A stretch of 64,000 nucleotides of DNA. Source: JANMJD01 sp963828405. Lineage in GTDB: Bacteria > Actinomycetota > Acidimicrobiia > Acidimicrobiales > Ilumatobacteraceae. Shown one piece after another: positions 1 through 7,499 of this stretch (position 1 is the stretch's first letter; every line of letters starts with the position of its first letter). Below the pieces are notes generated by a model that saw only the letters and a program-made list of their open reading frames with translations, did not search any database and was not told where the DNA came from. The stretch spans positions 62,001 to 126,000 of the forward strand of contig CAWHEG010000031.1 in assembly GCA_963828405.1 (NCBI GenBank), read 5' to 3'. The position numbers were made by a program, and so were the translations under genes.

Positions 1-496
1 GGCCGGCGCCCCGTGATGAAGTGGTCCGGCGGGTCGCCGGGCTCGCCGAGATCGCCGCAGCAGTACCGGGCCTGATGCTCGCTCTCGAGTTCCTCCCGAT
101 CTTCACGATCGCCACGTTGGGCGAAGCGCTCCGTGTCATCGAGGAGATCGGCGCCGCAAACGTCGGCGTGCTCGTCGACACGCTGCACCTCGATCGTTCG
201 GGCGGATCCCCCGATGACCTCGCAGACTGTGACCGCGCTCGGTTCCCGTACCTGCAACTCGCCGATGCCGGCGACCGGCGACCGACGACACCGGCCGAGC
301 TGCGTGAGGAGGCGTTGCACGGTCGGCTGCTCCCCGGTGACGGCGTGCTGCCGCTGGCGCGCACACTTGCCGCGCTGCCCGGCATCCCGTATCGGTCGAA
401 CTGCGCTCGGGATCACTCAACGAGCGCTACCCCGACCCCGTCGAGCGGGCGGTGGCGGTGCGGGTGGCGAGTCAGCGGATCCTGACGCACTCGTAG
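1..496 (+). pseudogene. Sugar phosphate isomerase/epimerase-like TIM-barrel protein, 5'-partial and frameshifted
   Basis: The reading frame is open to the left edge, so the N-terminus lies outside the window. The translation (LALEFLPIFT, VGVLVDTLHL, LQLADA, GRLLPGDGVLPL) matches the C-terminal half of xylose-isomerase-like epimerases, where the Asp-Thr-His segment and the PGDG strand contribute metal and substrate contacts. After GIPY at about 393 the family-typical ending (VELRSGSLNERYPDPVE...) continues in another frame and stops at 494-496. The simplest reading is loss of one base (TATCGGTC where TATTCGGTC is expected). This is either a real inactivating frameshift or a sequence error. Its 3' end overlaps the convergent minus-strand gene by 25 bp. 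Substrate cannot be told. Confidence 0.7.
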
Positions 497-1563
497 TGCG
501 CCAGGCCGGTGGAGCCAGCGTGATGAACGAGGGTGAAGCTCTCGGCCCAGTCGTGGTCGACTTCGAACGCCCGGCCGTCGGAGCCGACGATGGTGGTCGG
601 GTGGCTGACGTCCCAGACCTCGCCCTCCACGTGCGACTCGCCGCGATAGACGCCCTGCCCGAGTCCATCGTCGAACCCGTTGAAGTAGCCGCCACCCTGG
701 CAGTACACCCAGCCGAGGTCGGCGAAGGTGTAGTCGCGCACCACACCTTCCACATCGGTGAGGCGGAACGAGCCCGAGCGCACCCGGCGGTCGCCCTCGT
801 GGAAGTCCAGGTCGTGTTCGATCTTGACCACCGGCACGATGCGATCGCCCTGAAGGATCGCGCCCCGGCCGGCGGCGGCACGACCGTTCGGGTCCTCGAA
901 GAAGAAGCCGCCGTGATCGGGAGTGTGGAACAGCACCCATTGGCGCAGGCCCGGCACCCGCTTGCTCGGAGTCGGGGCGCCGTAGCTGACCGGCCGACCG
1001 CGGGGCGGCTGGTAGCCCCAGGAGTGATTGCGGAAGAACGACGTCGAGGCGCGGGTGAGCTCGACCCGCTCGCCACCCACTTCGACCCAACCCTCCGCCG
1101 GGCCCGTGATCTCGTACGTCGCCCGTTCGCTGAGCACGCGACCCTCGTGGCGCCGGATCTCGATCGGACCCATGTAGGGCACGTTGGCGGTGTGGCACGT
1201 GACGTCGAGCCGGATGCCCACCTCGTTGTCGTCGAGCACGAGTCGCACGCGCTGCAGCGGCTCGATGATCTCCAGCCGTAACGGCCCGGCGCCGAGGTGT
1301 TCGATGTCGGACCGCAGCCGCCGCGAGACGCGCACGTTGTACTGCCTGCCGCCGTGGCGGAGGCACACGAACCCGTCGAGCACGTCGTTGTTGGAGTAGA
1401 GCCGCACGTTCGAGGTGAAGGCGACCGTGCCCGCCTGGTCGGCGGCGCACACGTAATGGCCGTCGTTCCAGCTGGGGTCGGTGCCACCTACGGCGGCGAA
1501 CGTGTCGGTCACCTGATGGAACGGGTACTCGTCGATGCCCAGCAGCACGTTGCCAACGTACAT
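472..1563 (-). CDS. Uncharacterised 363-aa protein, CrtC/DUF7064-like
   Basis: A full-length ATG-started ORF with no signal peptide or membrane segment. It is rich in beta-strand-like and aromatic segments (NHSWGYQPPRGRP, FFFEDPNG, YFNGFDDGLGQG) and has no recognisable catalytic signature. From memory it resembles the large actinobacterial/sphingomonad family with a hydroxyneurosporene-synthase-like (lipocalin-type) fold, often annotated DUF7064/7065 and found near steroid or aromatic catabolism genes; that assignment is tentative. It is divergent from an SDR gene 50 bp away. The upstream side carries a copy of the GTTACT-type motif (1574-1594, minus strand) also seen near other catabolic genes here. 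Confidence 0.7.
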   Translation of the reverse strand: MYVGNVLLGIDEYPFHQVTDTFAAVGGTDPSWNDGHYVCAADQAGTVAFTSNVRLYSNNDVLDGFVCLRHGGRQYNVRVSRRLRSDIEHLGAGPLRLEIIEPLQRVRLVLDDNEVGIRLDVTCHTANVPYMGPIEIRRHEGRVLSERATYEITGPAEGWVEVGGERVELTRASTSFFRNHSWGYQPPRGRPVSYGAPTPSKRVPGLRQWVLFHTPDHGGFFFEDPNGRAAAGRGAILQGDRIVPVVKIEHDLDFHEGDRRVRSGSFRLTDVEGVVRDYTFADLGWVYCQGGGYFNGFDDGLGQGVYRGESHVEGEVWDVSHPTTIVGSDGRAFEVDHDWAESFTLVHHAGSTGLAHYECVRIR

Positions 1564-1573
1564 GGTCAGCTGA

Positions 1574-1594
1574 CTGAAGCCGGCGTCAAGTAAG
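1574..1594 (-). promoter_or_regulatory. Copy D of the GTTACT-N8-ACTmCAG motif
   Basis: On the minus strand this reads CTTACT, eight bases, then GCTTCAG, ending 10 nt before the ATG of the minus-strand gene at 1563. It is the weakest of four similar elements in the window (the others are at 2418, 15089 and 15236). It could be a promoter-overlapping operator. Confidence 0.35.
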
Positions 1595-1599
1595 TCGGC

Positions 1600-1605
1600 T
1601 ACCGT
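1600..1605 (+). promoter_or_regulatory. Leaderless-type -10 hexamer TACCGT
   Basis: TACCGT lies 8 nt before the ATG at 1614, so the predicted transcription start falls on or next to the start codon. No ribosome binding site is visible. Confidence 0.5.
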
Positions 1606-1613
1606 CGGCGCTC

Positions 1614-2399
1614 ATGGGAACGATGCTGCCAGACTTCCGGGGCGACGTCGCCTTCGTCACCGGAGCGAGTGGGGGTATGGGCCGGGCGATCTCGGTCGCC
1701 TTCGCCATGGCCGGCGCCAAGGTGGCGATGGCCGACATCGACGCCGCCGGCGGCGCCGAAACCGAACGGCTCGTACGTGAGGCCGGCGGCGATGGGATCT
1801 TCGTCGCCACCGACGTCGCCGCCGCCGATTCGGTGGCAGCCGCCGTTCGTGCCGCAACGGACCGCTACGGCCGGCTCGATTGCGCCGTCAACGCGGCGGC
1901 GATCGAGAACGAGACGGCTCCGCTCCACGAGTGCAGCGAAGACGTCTTCGAGCGCATGCAGGCAATCAACGTGCGTGGCGTGTTCCTGTCGCTCAAGTAC
2001 GAGATCGAGGCGATGTTGGCGCCGGGCAACGAGGGGCGCGGTGGCACGATCGTCAACATCGCCTCCACCAACGCGTTCCGACCACAGCACGATCAGCCGG
2101 CGTACACCGCGGCCAAACATGCCGTGCTCGGTCTCACCCGCAGCGCCGCCGTCGACTACGCCTCGCGCGGCATCCGCATCAACGCGATCTGCCCCGGGAG
2201 CATCGACACGCCGATGCTTCGCCAGGCGATGGAGCGGCGCGGTCGCGACCCGCAGGACGCCATCGGTCGGCTCAGCCTGATCGGCAGGTTCGGCCGATCG
2301 GACGAGATCGCTTCGGCCGCGCTGTTCCTGTGCTCGGACGCGGCCTCATTCGTCTACGGTCATCCGCTCGCCGTCGACGCCGGGTACCTGGCCCGCTGA
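1614..2399 (+). CDS. SDR family NAD(P)-dependent oxidoreductase
   Basis: A 261-aa classical short-chain dehydrogenase/reductase, normal length for the family. It has the N-terminal cofactor motif TGASGGMG (about residues 17-24), an NAAA segment after the fourth strand, a catalytic Ser in NIAST, and the YTAAK Tyr/Lys pair, followed by the PGSIDTPM loop. It should catalyse a reversible alcohol/ketone oxidation in the cytoplasm; the substrate is not visible. It appears leaderless (TACCGT 8 nt upstream of the ATG). It is divergent from the uncharacterised CrtC-like gene, which suggests shared control. Confidence 0.9.
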   Translation: MGTMLPDFRGDVAFVTGASGGMGRAISVAFAMAGAKVAMADIDAAGGAETERLVREAGGDGIFVATDVAAADSVAAAVRAATDRYGRLDCAVNAAAIENETAPLHECSEDVFERMQAINVRGVFLSLKYEIEAMLAPGNEGRGGTIVNIASTNAFRPQHDQPAYTAAKHAVLGLTRSAAVDYASRGIRINAICPGSIDTPMLRQAMERRGRDPQDAIGRLSLIGRFGRSDEIASAALFLCSDAASFVYGHPLAVDAGYLAR

Positions 2400-2417
2400 G
2401 CCGACCGAGGCGGATTG

Positions 2418-2439
2418 GTTACTAGAAGTCAACTACAGT
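2418..2439 (+). promoter_or_regulatory. Copy A of the GTTACT-N8-ACTACAG motif with embedded -10 TACAGT
   Basis: GTTACT, eight bases, ACTACAG. The TACAGT at 2434-2439 ends 7 nt before the ATG at 2447, so it fits a leaderless -10 element. The GTTACT part sits too close to be a normal -35 and looks more like an operator or activator site. Confidence 0.5.
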
Positions 2440-2446
2440 TCTGCCG

Positions 2447-3085
2447 ATGGACGAGGGGGGCACGGCCGGCGGCATCCGCGCAGTGTTCTGGGACTTCGGC
2501 GGTGTGATCCTGAGCAGCCCGTTCGAGATCTTCAACCGCTATGAGGCGGAGCGAGGCCTGCCCGCCGACTTCATCCGCACCGTCAACGCGATCGACCCGT
2601 TGCACAACGCGTGGGCACGCATCGAACGCGGCGACATCACGGCGGAGGAGTTCGACGCCGCCTTCGCCGAGGAGTCCGGGCGGCTCGGACACCGCGTGCC
2701 GGGCACCGAGGTGCTCGGCCTGCTCCACGGAGCCGTGCGCCCCGAGATGGTCGTCGCCCTCGACCGGGTGATCGCTGCCGGGTTCGTCACGGCGTGCCTG
2801 ACCAACAACATCGTCTCCGACGATCGCCACGAGGTCATGCCGATCATGGCCCGCTTCGACCACGTGGTCGAGTCGAGCAAGGTCGGCCGCCGCAAACCCG
2901 AGCCGCAGTTCTACGAGCGAGCCTGCCAGCTCGCCCAGGTCGACCCCGCCGAGGTGGTCTTCCTCGACGACCTCGGGATCAACCTCAAGCCCGCCCGCGC
3001 GCTGGGCATGACCACGATCAAGGTGATCTCGGCCGATCAAGCGATCACCGATCTCGAGGGCGTGCTCGGCGTCGCCCTTCGCTAG
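2447..3085 (+). CDS. HAD-superfamily hydrolase (subfamily IA)
   Basis: A 212-aa HAD phosphohydrolase-like protein. Motif I is FWDFGG (the first Asp is the nucleophile), motif II LTNN, motif III Lys in KVGRRKPEP, and motif IV FLDDLG. Such proteins (the epoxide-hydrolase N-terminal-like/HAD-IA group) dephosphorylate small metabolites or act as dehalogenase-like hydrolases; the substrate is unknown. All four motifs are intact, unlike in the adjacent paralogue. It is probably leaderless, with TACAGT 7 nt upstream. Confidence 0.85.
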   Translation: MDEGGTAGGIRAVFWDFGGVILSSPFEIFNRYEAERGLPADFIRTVNAIDPLHNAWARIERGDITAEEFDAAFAEESGRLGHRVPGTEVLGLLHGAVRPEMVVALDRVIAAGFVTACLTNNIVSDDRHEVMPIMARFDHVVESSKVGRRKPEPQFYERACQLAQVDPAEVVFLDDLGINLKPARALGMTTIKVISADQAITDLEGVLGVALR

Positions 3086-3136
3086 CCCAAGCCCGGCAAG
3101 TACCGTCGTCCCCGGGTGAAGCAACCGATGCATTCC

Positions 3137-3141
3137 AGGGA
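3137..3141 (+). promoter_or_regulatory. Ribosome binding site AGGGA setting the GTG start at 3148
   Basis: AGGGA is spaced 6 nt from the GTG at 3148. It supports that start over the out-of-frame ATG at 3128. Confidence 0.55.
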
Positions 3142-3147
3142 GCCCAC

Positions 3148-3655
3148 GTGTCACCCAGTCCGTCTGTCGCACCACCGATCACGAGTGTCGTGTTCGACTT
3201 CGGGGGTGTGCTGATCACGCCGATCACGCGATTGATCGACGAGATCGCCACCTGGCACGACATCACCATGATCGAGATGCTCGACGTGTTGATGGGACCG
3301 CACGAGGCCTCGACGCCGGATCATCCGTGGCATCGCGCCGAACGCGGCGACCTGGCGACAGCGGCAATGCAGCAAGAAGTCGTGCCCTGGGCCGAGGCGT
3401 CCGATCCTCGAAGCCCGTGTCGACTTCGCCCTGTTCGACGTGGTGGTCGACTCCTCCGAGGTCGGCTGCCGCAAGCCTGAACCCGAGATCTACGACGTCA
3501 CGACGCGCCTGATGGACGATGCTCCGCACCGCGTCCTGTATCTCGATGACGTCGATGCCAACCTGGTCGGCGCCCAGGCCGTCGGTTGGCGAACGATCCA
3601 TGTCACGAGCGCTGCCCAGACGTTGCTCGACCTCGACCGCCTGCTCTCGGCGTAG
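3148..3655 (+). pseudogene. Decayed HAD-superfamily hydrolase, tandem paralogue
   Basis: The start is intact (VSPSPSVAPP, then motif I VFDFGGVL) and so is the end (DSSEVGCRKPEPEIYD with the motif III Lys, then motif IV YLDDVDAN). The two halves are in different frames. The frame changes near 3400-3412, after AMQQEVVPWAEASD. Compared with the complete paralogue just upstream, about 45 residues are missing at the junction, including the motif II LTNN segment. A combined internal deletion and frameshift makes this a real pseudogene rather than a single-base sequencing error. It probably arose by tandem duplication. Confidence 0.8.
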
Positions 3656-3682
3656 TCGGGGGCGCGTGCCTCGACGTCCCCG

Positions 3683-4633
3683 TTATCGTGCCGCCGCCAG
3701 GACGGGTGCGAGACGCTCCGGGAACGCGGCCCAGTCTGCGGGGGAGCTCACTTCGGTGGTGAACGCCGTGTCGATGATGACGTGTCCGAATCCGGCCTGC
3801 CGCGCGGCATCGACGGCTTCGGTGAGCTGCTCGACCGAGTTGGCTTCGACACCCGGCGCACGGAACGGCGGTTCGGTGAAGATGCGTTGGTAGACATCGA
3901 TCGGGCCCGCGCCGTCGGGGCGCATCGCGTCGAGCTGGGCGGCGACGGTGATCAGCTGCTCGACGCTGCCCGATGCCGGGTTCCAGATGTCGAACAGCCT
4001 CGCCGTGCGCCGCAGCCCTGCGCCTGAACGCATCCCCGACAGCAGCGGCGGGTGCGGCCGCTGCACGGGCTTCGGGCTGATCACCGAGGGCGGGATGTGG
4101 AAGAACTCGCCGTCGAAGCTGACCGGGTCGGGACCCCAGCAGGCGATCAGTGCGGCGACCAGCTCGTCCATCCGCCGGCCACGCGATTCGAAGGTGACGT
4201 CCATCTGCTCGTGCTCGTCCTTCGACCACCCGACGCTGAGGCCGGCGATCAGGCGACCGCCCGAGAGCACGTCGAGCGTCGCCAAGCGCTGCGCCAGCTC
4301 CACCGGACGGTGATATCCGCCGACGAGGATGCCCGTGCCCAGCGTGACGCGCTCGGTCCAGGCCGAGGCCATCGACAGCAGCTCGAGTGGAGCGAACGTC
4401 GTCCGGTAGGCGTCGGGGACGGCGAGGCCTGGGCGGGCGGCGTATGGCGCGCTCGGTTCGAGGGCGAACAACAGGTGCTCCTGCACCCACAGGCTGGCGA
4501 ATCCCAGTCGTTCTGCCGCTTCGCAGAAGCTGCGCACCGCCTCACGCGTGATGTGCGCGCCGAGCTGTGGCAGGGTCAGCCCGACTCCGAAGCGAGTGCT
4601 GCCAGACACCTCAGGCGTGGGCCCGGTCGACAC
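3683..4633 (-). CDS. LLM class F420-dependent oxidoreductase
   Basis: A 316-aa luciferase-like monooxygenase-fold protein (TIGR03619-type). It shows FGVGLTLPQLG at the first strand, AERLGFASLWVQEHLLF, then LGTGILVGGYHRPVELAQRLATLDVLSGGRLIAGLSVGW, the standard coenzyme-binding core. In actinobacteria these use the deazaflavin F420 for hydride transfer. The start is GTG at 4633. The gene is convergent with the HAD pseudogene and divergent from the SnoaL-like gene. Substrate unknown. It is one of three paralogous LLM proteins in the window. Confidence 0.85.
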   Translation of the reverse strand: MSTGPTPEVSGSTRFGVGLTLPQLGAHITREAVRSFCEAAERLGFASLWVQEHLLFALEPSAPYAARPGLAVPDAYRTTFAPLELLSMASAWTERVTLGTGILVGGYHRPVELAQRLATLDVLSGGRLIAGLSVGWSKDEHEQMDVTFESRGRRMDELVAALIACWGPDPVSFDGEFFHIPPSVISPKPVQRPHPPLLSGMRSGAGLRRTARLFDIWNPASGSVEQLITVAAQLDAMRPDGAGPIDVYQRIFTEPPFRAPGVEANSVEQLTEAVDAARQAGFGHVIIDTAFTTEVSSPADWAAFPERLAPVLAAAR

Positions 4634-4754
4634 TCGACAGCGTCGTACGGCCGACGCCGCGCCGCGCCGACGCCGCGTGCGCCGACGGCCACTGCTCCCG
4701 CTTGGTCGTCATGCCCGACAGGGTACTTTGATGACCGACTGCGTCGCCAGCGTT

Positions 4755-4760
4755 CGGAGG
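4755..4760 (+). promoter_or_regulatory. Ribosome binding site CGGAGG supporting the TTG start
   Basis: GGAGG ends 5 nt before the TTG at 4766. A TACTTT hexamer at 4724-4729 could be the -10, giving a leader of about 30 nt. Confidence 0.5.
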
Positions 4761-4765
4761 TTCCG

Positions 4766-5257
4766 TTGAAGTCGCCCACAGTGCAGCAACTCGCCGATCG
4801 AGAGGCGATCCGCGAGGTCGCCAACCGGTACTCCCACGGCGTCGATCGGCTGGATGGCGAGTGGATGAGGTCGGCCTACTGGCCCGAGGCGGTCGATGAC
4901 CACGGGGTGTTCGTCGGCAACGCCTGGGAGTTCGTCGATCGGTGCATGGCATCGCACGGCCGCTGGGCGTTCACGATGCACTCCACCACCAACCACCAGA
5001 TCGAGCTCGGCGCCGACGGGGTGACGGCGACGGGCGAGCTGTACAACGTCTCGTACCTGATGTCGGCGGACCGCACGATGATCAACACCTGGTATGGGCG
5101 CTACCTCGATCGCTACGAGAAGCGGGGCGATGAGTGGCGCATCATCCACCGCGTGTGCGTGCACGACGGTTCCACGTGCCAGCCGATCACCGGCCCGATG
5201 GCGATCGACGCCGGCAGGTTCCGCCCAGGGAGTGCCGATCGGGCGATCCGCGGCTAG
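4766..5257 (+). CDS. SnoaL-like/nuclear transport factor 2 family protein
   Basis: A 163-aa NTF2-fold protein of the SnoaL_4 type. It begins with a helix, LADREAIREVANRYSHGVDRLD, the usual start of ring-hydroxylation-associated small-subunit-like and dehydratase-like members, and has HSTTNHQIEL and WYGRYLDRYEKRGDEWRI later. The start is taken as TTG at 4766 because GGAGG is 5 nt upstream; GTG at 4781 is the alternative. Such proteins are small isomerases, dehydratases or hydrolases of cyclic substrates. No partner is evident. The 3' end overlaps the convergent PEP-utiliser gene by 4 bp. Confidence 0.75.
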   Translation: MKSPTVQQLADREAIREVANRYSHGVDRLDGEWMRSAYWPEAVDDHGVFVGNAWEFVDRCMASHGRWAFTMHSTTNHQIELGADGVTATGELYNVSYLMSADRTMINTWYGRYLDRYEKRGDEWRIIHRVCVHDGSTCQPITGPMAIDAGRFRPGSADRAIRG

Positions 5258-6987
5258 GGCAGGGCGTCGATGGTGACGGTGCCCAGCGCACCATCGACGG
5301 TGATCGTGGCGCCGTCGGGAATCCGGCGAGTGGCCTCGGCGATCGAAGGGACGCAGGGGATGCCGAGCTCGCGACTGACGATCACGGCGTGCGTGCCGAC
5401 GGCGCCGATGTTGGTCACGACACCTCCGGCGGCGAGGAACAGCGGCGTCCACGACGGATCGGTGGATGGCGCGATCAGGATGTCACCGGGCTCGAGCTGC
5501 GCGGAGTCGGCGACATCGAGCAGGATTCGTGCCGTGCCGGTCACGGTGCCGGGCGACCCGGCCACGCCCTGCAGAACGTCGCCCACCTTGACGATCTCGA
5601 CCGCCTCGGCGTTCTTGCGTTTCCATTGGCTGAGCGGCGGCGCTGAACCGTTGACGATGTACGGCGGCTCCAGGTCGAACAGTGACAGGTAGTCGACCTC
5701 GCGTTCGGCCAGCTTGGTGGTGAACGAGGCCGGGTCGGCCTTCCAGGCGTCGAGCTCGTCGGCCATCACCATGAAGATCTGACGGTCGTGGGCGAGGTTG
5801 CCCCTGGCGACGGCGCGGCGACCGAGCTCCAGGAAGCACTGACGCACTTCGCCCACGGCGCGGATGTTGTTGGTCTTGCAGCGTTCGCGGGCGCCCATGA
5901 ACACGCCCAGTGAGTTCACCGCGGCATGAAACGTGCCGAGCGCCTCGGCGTTGTCGGCAAAGACGCCCGAGTAGTGGTCGATCAGACGTTGACGCTCGGC
6001 GGCGCCCCGGGCGATCGTCGTCGACGGGTCGGCCTCGTCGGTGGCGCCACGGGCATGCTGGATGGCCATGATCAGCAGCATCGGGTTCGACTCGTAACTC
6101 CACGAGAACGGATCCCACTCGTTGGGGCCACGGCTGCCGTGTTCGTACATGAAGGCCGCGACATCGCCGGTGAACCGCTTGGCGGCGGCGGAGCCGGATG
6201 CGGCAACTCGATCGAGCACGCCGTCGAGGCCGGCGTCGAACTCGCCGCTCAGCTCGGGAGCGGCGATCACCTGGCGGGAGAGCTTGAAGATCTGGTTGGC
6301 GATGTCGGCCGAGTCGACGTCGCCGATGCCGGTGATCAGCTTGCTGATCGCCGTGGGGTCGTCGGTGATCAGCGTGGGCAGGATGCCGGTGCCGACCGAG
6401 CTTCCCAGCGCCGCCCAGACGACCTGGGAGAACATCGCCCGCAGGTGTCGCTGGACCGTGCGCGCCCGTGCCACGAGCTGATCGTCGGTGAGCGACGACA
6501 GGTCCGGGCGGCTGTCGCGCAACGCCTTGGCCTCGCGCTTCTGCAGGTCGATCTCCGGCACGTTGGGAGTGCCGAGGCACCAACCGATCGTCATCGCCAG
6601 CTTCTGGGTGTGTCGAGGCGAGTCATGCCAGTCCTGCTCGACATAGGGAGGGATCTCCTGGCTGCCGGTATCGAAGAACGTCTTGTCGACGGTCTCCCAG
6701 CCGGAGCCCGAACGTACGCCGAACAGGCGCGACTGCGTCAGCGAGTTGTAGAAGTAGCCGCCGAACAGCCCGAACGACTCCGGAAAGGCCGTGTCGTACT
6801 CGAGTGCATCGAACACGCCCATCTGCTCGAAGCCGTCGACGCAGCCGCGCACCATGCCCGCCTCGCAACAGAACGTCCAGCCGAGCGGGCTGACCGGGTC
6901 GGCGAGCACCTCACCGGCGTTCCCGCGTGTGTAGTCGGGGAACCGTTCGGTCGGAACACGGTCGTACATCCACCGGTCTCCCAGCAT
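5254..6987 (-). CDS. PEP-utilising-enzyme swivelling (phosphohistidine) domain protein lacking an ATP-grasp domain
   Basis: A 577-aa protein. The C-terminal ~80 residues form a PEP-utilizers mobile domain. ILIAPSTDPSWTPLF precedes GAVGTHAVIVSRELGIP, in which His533 matches the phosphorylated His of PEP synthase and rifampin phosphotransferase. The N-terminal and central parts (GNAGEVLADPVSPLGWTF, HGSRGPNEWDPFSWSYESNP) resemble the substrate-binding region of rifampin-phosphotransferase-like enzymes. The usual N-terminal ATP-grasp (PPDK_N) domain is absent and no such gene is next to it. The ATG at 6987 has a strong AGGGGG Shine-Dalgarno. It may transfer phosphate together with an ATP-grasp partner encoded elsewhere; this is inference. 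Confidence 0.8.
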   Translation of the reverse strand: MLGDRWMYDRVPTERFPDYTRGNAGEVLADPVSPLGWTFCCEAGMVRGCVDGFEQMGVFDALEYDTAFPESFGLFGGYFYNSLTQSRLFGVRSGSGWETVDKTFFDTGSQEIPPYVEQDWHDSPRHTQKLAMTIGWCLGTPNVPEIDLQKREAKALRDSRPDLSSLTDDQLVARARTVQRHLRAMFSQVVWAALGSSVGTGILPTLITDDPTAISKLITGIGDVDSADIANQIFKLSRQVIAAPELSGEFDAGLDGVLDRVAASGSAAAKRFTGDVAAFMYEHGSRGPNEWDPFSWSYESNPMLLIMAIQHARGATDEADPSTTIARGAAERQRLIDHYSGVFADNAEALGTFHAAVNSLGVFMGARERCKTNNIRAVGEVRQCFLELGRRAVARGNLAHDRQIFMVMADELDAWKADPASFTTKLAEREVDYLSLFDLEPPYIVNGSAPPLSQWKRKNAEAVEIVKVGDVLQGVAGSPGTVTGTARILLDVADSAQLEPGDILIAPSTDPSWTPLFLAAGGVVTNIGAVGTHAVIVSRELGIPCVPSIAEATRRIPDGATITVDGALGTVTIDALP

Positions 6988-7013
6988 TGTCGTCCCCCTT
7001 CAGGCAAGCTTGG

Positions 7014-7027
7014 CAGGAGTGCTCCTG
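7014..7027. promoter_or_regulatory. Inverted repeat CAGGAG-TG-CTCCTG
   Basis: A 6-bp perfect inverted repeat with a 2-bp spacer, 27-40 bp upstream of the minus-strand gene at 6987. It lies in the gap between that gene and the convergent side of the next one. It may be an operator; no regulator can be assigned. Confidence 0.35.
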
Positions 7028-7091
7028 ACGCAAAACAGTCGGGCCGGGACGATAGGTGACGATCGACGCCACCTGCAAGAGTCCGGGCGGG

Positions 7092-7457
7092 TCACCGTGT
7101 CTGGCGGCGGTAGGTCTCGAGGTCGAAGTAGTCACGCCACAGGGTGATCAGCTCGTCGTGGACCTCCCATACCCCGGTGACGGCGATCTCGATCCAGCGT
7201 TCGCCGGAACGGAACCGGTCGAGGCGCTCGTTGAACACGACCGGGCCGTCACTTGCCGACCGTGTGACGTCCCAGACGATCTCGTCGTTGCGTGTCGCGA
7301 TCGGCTCGAGGATGGCACGGATCGCCGTCGGGCCACGGACAGGTCCGATCGGGACGTTGTCGTACTCGCAGTCGGGTGACACCAGCGCCATCGCTGCGTC
7401 GATGTCGCGTCGTTCGAGGGCGGCGATGAACGAACTGACGGTCTCGGTCGGTGTCAT
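7092..7457 (-). CDS. Limonene-1,2-epoxide hydrolase/SnoaL-like protein
   Basis: A 121-aa NTF2-fold protein. The start is MTPTETVSSFIAALERRDIDAAMALVSPDCEYDNVPIGPVRGP, typical of the limonene-epoxide-hydrolase-like family, and it ends LWRDYFDLETYRRQ, where the Arg-Asp-Tyr-Phe-Asp region is conserved. The frame continues far upstream, but the ATG at 7457 is preceded by a TACGCT hexamer 8 nt away, so it is taken as a leaderless start. It is divergent from the AhpD-like gene across 42 bp. Substrate unknown. Confidence 0.8.
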   Translation of the reverse strand: MTPTETVSSFIAALERRDIDAAMALVSPDCEYDNVPIGPVRGPTAIRAILEPIATRNDEIVWDVTRSASDGPVVFNERLDRFRSGERWIEIAVTGVWEVHDELITLWRDYFDLETYRRQTR

Positions 7458-7465
7458 CAACGCGC

Positions 7466-7471
7466 AGCGTA
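7466..7471 (-). promoter_or_regulatory. Leaderless-type -10 hexamer TACGCT
   Basis: On the minus strand TACGCT lies 8 nt before the ATG at 7457. Confidence 0.5.
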
Positions 7472-7486
7472 GCCAGCCGGGCGGTG

Positions 7487-7492
7487 TACGGT
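7487..7492 (+). promoter_or_regulatory. Leaderless-type -10 hexamer TACGGT
   Basis: TACGGT lies 7 nt before the GTG at 7500 of the AhpD-like gene. Confidence 0.5.
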
Positions 7493-7499
7493 CAGTCCC

